DNA from: Watersipora subatra
Taxonomy: Eukaryota > Bryozoa > Gymnolaemata > Cheilostomatida > Watersiporidae
DNA: 64,000 bases
Direction of reading: 5' to 3'
Assembly: GCF_963576615.1 (NCBI RefSeq)
Contig: NC_088714.1
Span: 35,691,143 to 35,755,142 of the forward strand
Within the stretch, counting starts at the first letter, position 1, and the number at the start of each line of letters is the position of its first letter. Below, in pieces: positions 51,601-60,828 of this stretch. Below the pieces are notes generated by a model that saw nothing but the letters and a program-made list of their open reading frames with translations, was not told the origin of the DNA and made no database searches. Both the position numbers and the translations under genes were made by a program.

Positions 51601-54600
51601 ACAATGCAGCTGATAAATTCAGTGACTAACTTTCTTGTTTTAGTCAGGATGCAAATGATATACATTGAGGTTCCCATTTACAATGGCAAAAGTTAATAAG
51701 GACCAATCCCTGCCGTGTAGTACTCCTAGTTACCAGCACTACAAAAGTAAATTACTTTTTTTCTCACTGATTAATAAATAAATATAGGCTATGATTTATT
51801 CATATGTTCAGTAATAAATGAAATTTATTACCACGGCAGGAAATCTTATTTCGTACTTCTAATACAGCCTGGCTTCATGAAACGATCAAGCGTGCAACAC
51901 AAAGAATCTGGATGGTTATCTGATTAGTGTTTATTGAGGATAGGTGAATCAGATAAGGATTTATATCGGCTCTTGCAAGTTGAAACCAGAGCATCTCTAA
52001 TTAAAATTCCGTGCTTCAAACTTTACATTTTCAAAAAATATTTTATCGCAAGCTAAAAAGTTTTATCGTAAGCCAAAATATTAACTTTTTGCAACTGTAA
52101 CAAGTTTTAAATGTGGTTTTAATGCTAATGATGTGGAACCAAAAAGAATTATGTTATAAAATTGGTCATTCTTGTCAAAGCATGCCAGTAAAAAACCTGC
52201 AGGGAAGAGCAAGGCCCAACAAATACTAGCACAGCGATTCTAAGCCGAGACAAGAAAGGAGGCTTGCTAACATACATGTATATATTACACAGGGGAAGGA
52301 GAAAGCGAGTTAACTATCACCAGTGTTTCATATATCAACCTGGACTGATCTTATGCCAAATTATTCTACCTTTGGTAACTAGCACAAATTACTTTTCCTT
52401 TACTATTACTTTGCATTCAGAGAGTTGTCTTCTCATGTTCTAGAGAAATTATGTTCATAGATAGCTTTATGACAGTTTTACAACAAACAAAGGTAAGATT
52501 AGGCAGACCATTTTACGATAAAAAATTATTTTAACATTTGTTATGATGATAATCAAATTTTATTCCATTCCTCAATATTTAATACCTTGTCATACCAACA
52601 AATATGATATGATAACAATCAGCCATTAACTTTCTTGACACACTTTTTCTGAAATTGAAAAACAAAACAAAATAGATGAAAAAAAGCAAAAGTTGTTTCT
52701 TCGGAGATTGGTGAGAAATTGAAATGAACTTAAGGACTAACTGCGGACTTATCTAGCAATGTTTGACATGAACTACGGCCGTTACTTAGCCTGACTGAGA
52801 TTGATACTTTCACCGTTACCATTTATTGAAGTTTTACGCGACCAGTCCAGAATGGTAGATGAAACAAAAGTGTCTTATACATTGCGACTTACTTGGCAGG
52901 CCTGACTGAACAAGCACATAATCTGAAAAGAGGACAAAGGTGACAAGAAGAGCAAACATAACCTTTTGACTAAATAGATAAGAGAGACGAATGTTGATAT
53001 GACACCCAACCCATTGACCCGAACTGTCACTAGGAATGTTCAAAACATGCACGCTTTCCATATATAACAAACAATTAGGTTACAGTGCAGGCCACCGGGT
53101 GAAGGAAGCAGGACAACAGTACATTAAAAGACTATAATTGTGCTTTATCATAAAACCACCTGAAAAATCCATCACCTCAAACTTTAGCTTAGATATGACT
53201 CAATACTACAATAAGATGACGCATTACTACTATGAAATGACGCATTACTACTATGAGATGACGCATTACTACTATGAGATGACTCATTACTACGATGAGA
53301 TGACTCATTACGACCATTAGACGACGCATTACTACCATGAGATGACTCATTATGACCACGCGATATATGCTAGATATGTTATATATCTGGCAATACATGT
53401 GATACATCGGAGAGCTGGCCATCATAGTATGAATGCATGATACATGTGCTATTATATTAAATGGACCAATGCAGAGTTAGAAGCCTGCTTTCTAGTTTTA
53501 TAGATTAGCATGCATCGTAACAGCACCAAATAAAATGCATGACTTTGATAAAGTCAGCAACAAAGACCAGGGGCTCACTATCCCTGCATGAGACTATGGA
53601 CTTTGGAAGAAGCAATAAGCATCAAAAACATTGAAGGCTTTGTTACAAAGGTCTCTCCAAAACTCCGGTGCTACCCACAAGGTTCCAGGGGCATACACTA
53701 AATCGAAACCATTATCACCTACCATTCCAAATACTATCAGGTTCGTAGAATATGTGGTTGTACTGCGGCAGGCCAAAGATAATATAGCATGACAGGCTCA
53801 GTGTGATCGTATAAACAATAAACTTCCATGCACTCTCAGGATATTTTGCGGCATCTGGCTGCCTTAGCTTGGCTAACTTGGCTATGGGCTGCAAAAAATG
53901 ACATAGCTGTAATACTGAAGAACATAACCAACAGACCAATATTAGCAATTAAAGTGGCATAAACACAATAATAAGCTGTCAAGCTATGCTCAAGTGTAAA
54001 GGTTAGAAGGTCAGAAATGAGAATGAGCGATAAGAGTGAGATAACATGTAGTCCTACACAAACGTTGAGCATTATTGTAAGCGGCTAAAGGCAGAGTCAT
54101 CTAGTTATTCCATTGTTCTGAAGCAAAGGGAAGCGGTGGTGATATAACAAACCTGGTCTTTGCTAAAGTTGGCCTCAACTTTCATATTGACTCACTATGT
54201 TCCCATGACACATTTAACTTTCACATTGACTCACTATGTTCCCATGACACATTGACTCACTATGTTCCCATGACACATTGACTCACTATGTTCCCATGAC
54301 ACATTTAACTTTCACATTGACTCACTATGTTCCCATGACACATTGACTCACTATGTTCCCATGACACATTGACTCACTATGTTCCCATGACACATTGACT
54401 CACTATGTTCCCATGACACATTGACTCACTATGTTCCCATGACACATTGACTCACTATGTTCCCATGACACATTGACTCACTATGTTCCCATGACACATT
54501 GACTCACTATGTTCCCATGACACATTTAATCGGGCCACAAGTTGAGCGAGTTTTGTTACTTGCAATCTTTATCGAATGTTTTAGCATGCAAATGATGGAA

Positions 54601-57600
54601 ATGGCACTTGGAAATGATGCATAAGACAATGTGGCGCAAGCTAATTCACTTGAACATTTTCTACAATTCCATCGTTAATATTTCGATTTGACGCAACAGA
54701 AGTGCACCACATTGACCTCGGCGTAGAAATCCTTATCTTTTTTAACAAATCGCCCATATTGATCCACAATATGACATTCAATGTCCTTGAAGTACTTATC
54801 ATGAGGTAACTCAATGTGCACATAATTCCAAATCGCCACCATAAGCGCAATGGAAACATAGTGAAAATGATTGTCGAATCCATGGAGCCAGATGGTTGAC
54901 CACAAGGTCTTGAGGCAAATCAGGATTAAGAGCTTACCAGCACATGACGGGCTTAGTGTGCTGACAATAAGAATGATAACACGTTTATTTCTCATACTAA
55001 ATATTGCCTTTTTCCGTAAAGGTAGACTTGCAACAAAATTCATATTACAGTTATTTGGTATCAAAAGGTTCATCATGTCTTACTCTGTTGTGTTGTAAGT
55101 GCCAAATATGTGGAAATGTGATCACAAGCTCTTAAAAGCTCAAAAAAGAACGGTTAATCACAGCCATCACAAAAGCGCCATAGGTTGCAATCCCTCTCCG
55201 AAATGGCTCGAATTTGAAATGGCTTGAACACGATGTGCTTCTGTTAACACTTTCATACAAACCATTCGTCGAAATATTTTCACAAATATACTTCACGCAT
55301 TCAATAAAACCATATCTATTGTCGTTATGCACCCACTTCATCATCATTGTAATGCTGCCACTTTGAGCACTAATATCTCAAAAACTAGCCTAAAAATTAG
55401 TTTAATTTTTTAACCTTAACTCGAAGAAGTGCACATCATCCTCTGAGAGACATGAGGAGCCTGTTGGTCACCTGTGATAATTGAAAAATGCTGCAGAAAT
55501 TGTTCGTGCTATTTGCCAGGAAGTATGGGTCACATGATCAGATTACGACGAGATGATTAGGCCAAGCCGAAACTGTAAAGTAGCGAGCATCTATATTTGA
55601 TTATAAGGGCTTTCCGATAGAACCAAAAATGTTTGTCATAAACTAGTGCTAAAATAAGTTTTATATATTGAGCCTTTCATTGGCCTTTCAATTCACATGA
55701 TAACATTATGTGTCAAAACTAAAACCACGTCGAGTTGAGTATACGTCATCGAAATAAAGGGATTCCAACCTATGGCGTTTTCATGACGGCTGCGAAAAAA
55801 TGTTCGTTTTTGAGCTTTGAAGAGCTTGTAAACACATTTCCATATATTTTGCACTTACAAAACAGCAGAGTAAGATATAGTGAACTTTTAGATACCAGAT
55901 AACTGTTATGTGAATTTTGTTACAAGTTAACCTTTAATGATATACAGGTAATTGGATTGCCACCCGCAGAAAATACTGCAAGAAAAGGCTATGATGGAAA
56001 AATGTAGGCAATCTCAACTAGAGATATGAGGTAAATAGATTGAAGACTAAAAGAGTATGATACATCATCGCAGCACAGCGCACGAGCAATAACTAGCCAC
56101 TAATAAAAAGAAGCAGAAACAATTGTACATTTCGCAAGCACTAGGAAGGAACAATGAAATGATTTATTCACCACGCTTAATTTACCTTTCAAAATTGCTA
56201 ACGGTATTAGAACAGTTTACGTATAACAAAAAGTGTGCTGCAACCTTCTACAATGTGTCATTATAACTCTGCAACAATACCTTAAAGAGAGGGTATTTGT
56301 ATAGCACCTTCTCAGCCTAATAAACTTGATTTCAGCTATTCATTGGTACTGATATTGACAAGTGTAACTGCTAACTATTACAAATAGTTAGCAGTGCAAA
56401 TTAAAACCAACATGTCCCCGTGGAACATTTCCTTGAATGCCAAACAACCACCGATACTCTTCTACAGTCTGTATAAATCTTTTTGACTGATAAAACCTAC
56501 AACTACACGATTCACACAAAAAATGCACACTTTTCGATTGCGCTGGATTGATTTTGAGATTAAATGATTGAAAGCAACTCATGTAACCGGGAATGGAACT
56601 AATGCATGCTAAATTTAATATTAGTTCTACTTTGTGCTTTTGTTTCTATTATTAGAATTATAATACATTAGAAAAGATGTGAAGCGCTACTATATTAAGT
56701 ATCATCGATACCATGAAATTTGAAAAGCTTAAAAATGAAAATAGTTTGTCTAAAATGGAAGACAGTTGCGCCGTAACAGCACATCAGTAGATTTGACCAA
56801 TTTAAAACACATAATACTAAATTAGTGTTTTAGATGATATTTAAATAAACTATCCAACATTTCATTTGCTTGAAATTCTAAAATTCTACAAACAGATTTC
56901 AAAAGCAAAGAAATTAAATATTCCATATCATCCGTAACCATGAAAAAATTACAGCAACCTAAAATTTATGAATTAGGCTAGTTTGAGCTGCCCTCATTTT
57001 TTAATATCGCTGTGGCTACAACAAACATAATATATGAATACAGCCCTCTATACCCTAATAATATATAGTGTATTATATATATATCACAGGTGTCCTTTAG
57101 CGGGATATTGCCGAAGCCGAGATTGGGCCGTAGTCTACACACACAAAAAAGCAACAAAGGTCCACGTAGTTATGAGCAAAAACAAAAGTATCCACCCAAA
57201 TATCTCACTAGTTCGATGAGCAGCACACACAAAAACTAAACCAATCGACAGAGCCACCCATCATGTCAAAATATTCCAAGTTTCAAGTCATGTCTTGCAC
57301 AACTCACCTTATGGTTTCTCAAACCTTGTCCCAAAGTCCCTATTAATTTGAGGCTGTCCGATTGCTGTTTTAGAAATGGTCGCCGCTAGCCTAACCTAAC
57401 ATCCTGATTCAACATCTCACTAACTATCGGAGCATTGCTAAAAGAGGAAATCAAAAAGTTCGGGAGCACTCAGCAATGCCCCGATAGTTACTGAGATGTT
57501 GAATTAGAACGTTAGGCTAGGCTAGCGGCGACCATTTTCAAAACAGCAAACAGACAGTCTCAAATTAATAGGGACTTTGGGACAAGTTTTGAGAAACCAT

Positions 57601-58831
57601 AAGGTGAGTTGTGCAAGACATGACTTGAACTTTGGAATATTTTGACATGGGTGGCTCTGTCGATTGGTTCAGTTTTTGTGTGTGCTGCTCATCGGACTGG
57701 TGAGATATTTGGGTAGATACTTTTGTTTTTGCTCATAACTACGTGGACCTTTGTTGTTGTTTTGTGTGTGTAGACTACGGCCCGGCCTCGGCAATATCCC
57801 GCTAAAGGACACCTGTGATATATATACATGTATATATATGAAATATATATGACAAAACGGTTGTCTGCCATGTGACTATGAACCAAGCAGTACATAAGCT
57901 AAACTACGCTTTCGTACCTGGCTGTACGTTATAGGTTTGTAAGTAAAAATATCAATTGTTAAAAAATTCAATGAAAACATTTTATTTTAAGCACTTAAAC
58001 TACAATCGAAAGCCTATCATGCACGTGACCAGGCATGGTGCATTACAATTGAGAGCCTGGAGTGAGAATATTCAACAAATAACCTCATCAAAAACATGCA
58101 AAATATGTTTCTGGTCCATTTTTGTCTTTATTTGGGCAGAAATGCTTCTGTTCTTGAAAAAGTCGTCCTGTGAGCTTGCAGAATTAACATGGGTTCAAAG
58201 TGAAGAACACCAAGTTTAACAACGATTATTGATACCTTGAAAACAAGCAACTACATTTAGTTATTGTAAATTTATAACAGTGGAACATATAACTCTAATA
58301 ACAATACTACGCCGTCAGACCTGCCAACCCAAGAGTGGTGCAATGCGTGAGGTTTGGTTTTGGGGCAGTTGATGCATCATTGATAGTATATATAAAGTTG
58401 TGGAAATTGGGGCAAACATCTCACGCATTTCTCACGCATTTTCATTTTTTCTTTGGGGTGATTGCGTGAGTCTCACGCCCAATGCGTGAGAGTTGGCAGG
58501 TATGTACGCCGTCTCCAAATAAGTGAAACTACTGTTTTTTTAAATACATGTATAACGTTATACAATCAAAGCTTACCTCAAATATAAAAAACGAGAGAAG
58601 ATATCGAAGCAAAGTCCAAAAAATCGCTAGTGCAATCACAACACCAAATTCGTTTCCAATATTGTCTAAGACAGCAAACCTTTCAAATGTGCGAAAAAAT
58701 GTTAGCGGCTGAAAATCTCCGGAACAATTTGCGAGACAATACTCCACGCCCCATTTTATATCGTTGAATGTCTTTCCGTACGACGGTACTCCACCAGAAA
58801 CAAAGGTATTTAGTTGTTGAACGTATTCCAT
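39458..58831 (-). CDS. CERS1: Ceramide synthase, CERS1-like (TLC domain), last exon not found
   Basis: Five exons on the - strand join in phase: 58831-58577, 53888-53723, 44077-43897, 40608-40447, 39614-39458, giving 307 codons. Known family role: an ER membrane enzyme that acylates sphingoid bases to (dihydro)ceramide. The sequence follows vertebrate CERS1 rather than the Hox-containing CERS2-6: no homeobox-like segment lies between the first membrane span and the TLC domain, and the block [13 protein letters not shown] is diagnostic. The Lag1 motif is intact: His-His at residues 186-187 (exon 3) and [12 protein letters not shown] at 213-224 (exon 4). Residues from YWMPLK to PFYFFFN...NAYWFL (exon 5) match the end of the last conserved spans. 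Only the short cytoplasmic C-terminus (about 40 residues in relatives) is missing. It sits tail to tail with the EGF gene. Confidence 0.92.
39805..40318. repeat. Irregular 'gagtactgagtcagagtaagag' array in CERS1-like intron 4
   Basis: About 20 copies of GAGTACTGAGTCAGAGTAAG with variable spacing and actgcgtcag variants. The array occupies most of this intron. Confidence 0.9.
40447..40608 (-). CDS. CERS1: CERS1-like exon 4, Lag1 motif
   Basis: The acceptor actttgcag lies above 40608 and the donor gtaagc below 40447. It encodes [19 protein letters not shown], then [15 protein letters not shown] and [17 protein letters not shown], the conserved second half of the Lag1 motif. Confidence 0.94.
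40609..41389. other. CERS1-like intron 3, proximal part
   Basis: Unique sequence. A short inverted repeat is seen around 40,795-40,830 (attgtataacattgaa / ttcaatgttatacaat form). No exon is seen. Confidence 0.4.
41386..41616. repeat. 21-bp minisatellite, 11 nearly identical units
   Basis: The unit is CTTACTCCTATGTATAACTT(C). The units are virtually identical, so the array is young. The seven-codon unit yields a spurious MYNFLTP frame. Confidence 0.96.
41617..43896. other. CERS1-like intron 3, body
   Basis: AT-rich. Contains a short array of about five 17-bp units (TGTCACCAATGACATAG) at about 43,478-43,575. No gene or element ends are recognised elsewhere. Confidence 0.5.
43897..44077 (-). 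CDS. CERS1: CERS1-like exon 3 with catalytic His-His
   Basis: The acceptor tttgttgcag lies above 44077 and the donor gtaagt below 43897. It encodes [38 protein letters not shown] and [18 protein letters not shown]. The HH pair is the invariant histidine motif of ceramide synthases. Confidence 0.94.
44540..45163. mobile_element. TA-flanked MITE with CCCTACAGGATGAAATTATTC ends
   Basis: The left end CCCTACAGGATGAAATTATT is matched by the right end aataatttcatcctgtaggg, with TA outside both (…ATA| and |TAG). The length is 624 bp with no coding frame. A Tc1/mariner-type non-autonomous element in CERS1-like intron 2. Confidence 0.75.
45164..45902. other. CERS1-like intron 2, unassigned repeats
   Basis: A 'tgctgggcacaggtaa...acccgc' segment near 45,606-45,720 resembles the tips of other animal MITEs, but I cannot find its second end. 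Confidence 0.3.
45905..46005 (+). mobile_element. 5' end of a CAGTCAAAC (pogo-like) element, cut by copy B
   Basis: CAGTCAAACTCGGATAACTC, then gcccttggatagctcgaacg, is about 100 bp of the same family that is complete at 49,217-50,264. It stops exactly where the TTAA-flanked foldback element begins. Confidence 0.65.
46006..46796 (-). mobile_element. TTAA foldback MITE, copy B, truncated
   Basis: TTAA plus AGGTTGACTTGCAACAAAAT opens the left end at 46,006. The interior (atagatgctcgctacttt, gtcgtaatctgatcatgtg) is in the opposite orientation to copies A and C. The right inverted end stops at about 46,796, so its outer ~100 bp is missing and no right TTAA is present. Confidence 0.7.
46797..47492. 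other. CERS1-like intron 2 spacer
   Basis: Contains a short inverted repeat near 47,075-47,105 (acaacagcgcacaacagcac / gtgcgctgt) and an imperfect palindrome at 47,325-47,405 built on 'tgcagtaaatacat'. No gene is recognised. Confidence 0.4.
47493..48176. mobile_element. Palindromic element with 9-bp target duplication
   Basis: ACCCGAGGC occurs at 47493-47501 and 48168-48176. Between them is a 666-bp element with ends TAGCCTGTCTTGACAAGCTG and cagcttgtcaagacaggcta. The arms are about 245 bp and very similar (shared blocks include ggtcgctccattggtaatca and catcagctgcactt). The core is about 180 bp. A 9-bp duplication with long inverted arms is typical of Mutator-type foldback elements. Confidence 0.75.
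48846..48962 (-). CDS. Candidate first exon of an unknown gene nested in the CERS1-like intron 2
   Basis: ATG at 48962 has a good start context (aaaaATGG). It opens [20 protein letters not shown]..., 39 codons ending at a perfect GTAAGT donor (complement near 48,845-48,840). The composition is protein-like and charged. I do not recognise the product and find no following exon, so this could be a TE fragment or chance. Confidence 0.3.
49215..50266. mobile_element. TA-flanked CAGTCAAAC (pogo-like) non-autonomous element
   Basis: TA|CAGTCAAACATGGATAACTC at the left pairs with gagttatccatgtttgactg|TA at the right, 1,048 bp between the TAs. Both ends also repeat 'aactcgaac'. The interior holds five 72-bp repeats. 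CAGT-starting ends with a TA target fit pogo/Tigger-like elements. No transposase motif is read. Confidence 0.75.
49591..49955. repeat. 72-bp tandem repeat (5 units) inside the pogo-like element
   Basis: 'cgatcggcaaaattgatcg' starts recur every 72 bp (for example 49,663, 49,735, 49,807). Each unit contains a strong hairpin: gctcaaaagaaaaaga, tg, tcttttcttttgagc. The unit is 24 codons long, giving a spurious repeating frame on the - strand. Confidence 0.93.
50359..51022. mobile_element. TTAA-flanked element with CTCTTTCRCT ends (piggyBac-like MITE)
   Basis: TTAA|CTCTTTCACTG at 50,359 and cgaaagag|TTAA ending 51,022. It is 656 bp between the TTAAs with no coding frame. The end match is short, so confidence is moderate. 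Confidence 0.5.
51023..53206. other. CERS1-like intron 2, distal part
   Basis: AT-rich unique sequence. I see no exon, tandem array or element ends with support. Confidence 0.4.
53207..53355. repeat. 21-bp minisatellite, about 7 units
   Basis: The unit is ATGACGCATTACTACTATGA(G), with the later units diverging (gactcattacgaccat). It lies about 370 bp from CERS1-like exon 2. Confidence 0.9.
53723..53888 (-). CDS. CERS1: CERS1-like exon 2
   Basis: The acceptor ttttttgcag lies just above 53888 and the donor gtaggt just below 53723. It encodes [20 protein letters not shown], then WKF...[20 protein letters not shown] and one base of the next codon: the start of the TLC domain and its first span. 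Confidence 0.92.
54176..54530. repeat. 26-bp minisatellite in CERS1-like intron 1
   Basis: About thirteen copies of ACATTGACTCACTATGTTCC plus catgac. A longer variant with 'tttaactttcac' occurs in the first part. Confidence 0.93.
54660..54975 (-). other. Open frame of unknown nature in CERS1-like intron 1
   Basis: The - strand frame contains [20 protein letters not shown] and continues ...[19 protein letters not shown] to a stop near 54,675. It reads more like protein than its surroundings but matches nothing I recognise. It lies between a minisatellite and foldback copy C. It may be a remnant of a mobile element. Confidence 0.2.
55016..55937 (+). mobile_element. TTAA foldback MITE, copy C
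   Basis: The left junction is GTAA (one mismatch to TTAA) followed by AGGTAGACTTGCAACAAAAT. The right end ...acaagttaacct is followed by TTAA at 55,934-55,937. It has the same ~150-bp inverted ends and the same interior orientation as copy A. Confidence 0.75.
55938..57084. other. CERS1-like intron 1, middle
   Basis: AT-rich unique sequence without recognised features. Confidence 0.4.
57085..57817. mobile_element. 733-bp foldback element (arms about 350 bp, loop about 30 bp)
   Basis: It starts CACAGGTGTCCTTTAGCGGG and ends cccgctaaaggacacctgtg. The arms match over nearly their whole length (for example ggtccacgtagttatgagca on the left against tgctcataactacgtggacc on the right), with small indels. 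The unpaired centre lies at about 57,438-57,467. It sits in a TA dinucleotide run, so the target duplication cannot be read. Confidence 0.85.
58308..58512. mobile_element. hAT-type MITE, 189 bp, with 8-bp target duplication
   Basis: TACGCCGT at 58308-58315 and 58505-58512 flanks an element that starts CAGACCTGCCAAC and ends GTTGGCAGGTATG. Eight-base targets and CAG/CA ends are typical of hAT elements. The interior holds a single 'tgcgtgagtctcacgcccaa' unit. Confidence 0.88.
58577..58831 (-). CDS. CERS1: CERS1-like exon 1 (start codon)
   Basis: ATG at 58831 opens [10 protein letters not shown]..., with a luminal N-terminus and then a first hydrophobic span ([18 protein letters not shown]). 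The donor gtaagc (revcomp at 58571-58576) follows codon 85, phase 0. This ATG is the first in frame, and its position relative to the first span matches CERS1 relatives. Confidence 0.88.
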
Positions 58832-59438
58832 ATATTATGCTCTTCTAATTCAAGCTAGTGCAAGCAAAGCGAGCGGTTTGCTTAACTGTCTTAGTCGCGG
58901 CAAGCACTAACAAAATATGGCACCATCACAAGAATTACGTTCAATGATTCGCGTTAATGATTTCGGAAACTTATATTCGCCTATATTTTCGTACCGCCCT
59001 AAAAACTAACTTTATTATCGCGCTTCTAGCAATAGGCGCGCTAAAATAAAGTTGGCGACGGCCATCATATTTTATTAGGACATTACCAATAGGACACACG
59101 ATCAGTGCTATAATATAAACCAGGACTTCTTCTCCACGTGTGGAAAATAGCGCATGTTCCTAATACCGTTACCTTCAAGTCGGAAGATAATTGTAGTTCT
59201 TACTAATTAAAAAAAACTCGTATCCCGTTATTTAGTTGACTCGCTGTTGATCGGAAAAATATAAGATATTCGTCCGAGCAGTGAACCTAAGCGCGATGAT
59301 TAAAACAACTTCTAAACAACATAAAATCATTCAGAAACACTCATGAGTTTTGGATGATTTTCAGTTCAGTGAAGAAATTACGTGACACTGTGTAAAGGCT
59401 TAATGATGCCAGATCGTCATGAAATTGCTCCCAATGGC
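58832..59438. other. 5' flank of the CERS1-like gene
   Basis: The presumed promoter and 5' UTR of the - strand gene lie here. No clear TATA box or initiator can be assigned. Confidence 0.3.
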
Positions 59439-60171
59439 TTGCCAGACAGACCTGCCAACCCAAGAGTGGGGCAATGTGAGATTGGGTTGTGGGGCAATTG
59501 ATGTATCAATGATAGTATATATAAAATTGTGGAAATTGGGGCAAAAATCTTACGCATTTTCCTTTTTTTCTTTGGGGTGATTGCGTGAGTCTCGCGCCCA
59601 ATGCGTGAGTCTCGCGCCCAATGCGTGAGTCTCGCGCCCAATGCGTGAGTCTCGCGCCCAATGCGTGAGTCTCGCGCCCAATGCGTGAGTCTCGCGCCCA
59701 ATGCGTGAGTCTCGCGCCCAATGCGTGAGTCTCGCGCCCAATGCGTGAGTCTCGCGCTCAATGCGTGAGTCTCGCGCCCAATGCGTGAGTCTCGCGCCCA
59801 ATGCGTGAGTCTCGCGCCCAATGCGTGAGTCTCGCGCCCAATGCGTGAGTCTCGCGCCCAATGCGTGAGTCTCGCGCCCAATGCGTGAGTCTCGCGCCCA
59901 ATGCGTGAGTCTCGCGCCCAATGCGTGAGTCTCGCGCCCAATGCGTGAGTCTCGCGCCCAATGCGTGAGTCTCGCGCCCAATGCGTGAGTCTCGCGCCCA
60001 ATGCGTGAGTCTCGCGCCCAATGCGTGAGTCTCGCGCCCAATGCGTGAGTCTCGCGCCCAATGCGTGAGTCTCGCGCCCAATGCGTGAGTCTCGCGCCCA
60101 ATGCGTGAGTCTCGCGCCCAATGCGTGAGTCTCGCGCCCAATGCGTGAGAGTTGGCAGGTATGTTGCCAGA
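59439..60171. mobile_element. hAT-type MITE enlarged by an internal minisatellite
   Basis: TTGCCAGA at 59439-59446 and 60164-60171 flanks a 717-bp element with the same ends as the copy at 58,316 (CAGACCTGCCAAC ... GTTGGCAGGTATG). The outer parts match the 189-bp copy; the extra length is the tandem array listed next. Confidence 0.88.
59581..60150. repeat. 20-bp minisatellite, 28 units, inside the hAT MITE
   Basis: The unit is AATGCGTGAGTCTCGCGCCC, repeated with almost no variation (one ctcgcgctca unit near 59,751). 20 bp is not a multiple of 3 but contains no stop in three - strand frames, so several spurious frames of up to 267 codons result. Confidence 0.97.
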
Positions 60172-60297
60172 TGCATTTGAAGTAATATCTCAACAAACCA
60201 GTGATTTTCTTTTCAAACATAGTATATTTTCCAGCTAATACAGCTCGAAATAATACACGAATAATTTCAAACTAAACATGAATTGTTCACTACTACA

Positions 60298-60760
60298 TGT
60301 TTTTTGTATTAAAAATACTGTCAGCAATAAAACAAGGATGTTGCTCCGCCAAGCTGCTACGATGGCACAACAACCTGCCCTTTGCCACCAGCCTTAACCA
60401 CCATGGTGATACACGCCCACAGCAGAATGCTGTCACTGATCTCACGGCAGTCCTTACTGCCAACCCGTAGGCAAACCAAATCAGCAGCCTCACTTCTACC
60501 CAATAGACTCTCAAGTCCGATCTCCACAGCGCAAATTGCTTGTCAGTAGAAGCATGGCAATATACACGATTGACTCACTTGCTTTCCCGTTGGGCCTTCT
60601 GTCCAAGCATCTATTTAACGCCTGTTTATATAGCGAAAACTGTTAGTCCTTTGGCTTTCCTGTGAAAAACTAGCTGTTCAAAGCCCCGGCTTTCCATGAA
60701 AGCCAATCCCATGTTAACGGCTAATCACTAGGTAGCCTCGAATATTTACATAATATCCCA
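60298..60760 (-). repeat. Candidate 3' LTR of the adjacent retroelement
   Basis: On the - strand a purine-rich tract (gctgggggagatg) immediately precedes TGGGATATTATG. About 460 bp further on, the sequence reads ...caaaaaaCA, giving TG...CA ends. A TATA-like 'ctatataaacagg' is inside. The partner LTR would lie outside the window, so this is not confirmed. Confidence 0.4.
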
Positions 60761-60828
60761 CATCTCCCCCAGCTTCTTACAAAGCTCACAAAAAAGATGC
60801 ATTAGTCTCAAGTGACTAGCACTCATAG

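Noticed and set aside
53836-54072. Hydrophobic 78-codon - strand frame ([14 protein letters not shown]...)
   Set aside because: It reads through the acceptor of ceramide synthase exon 2 in the wrong frame; most likely chance in pyrimidine-rich intron sequence.
59417-60220. 267-codon - strand frame of a repeating 20-residue motif
   Set aside because: It is the translation of the 20-bp array inside a MITE.
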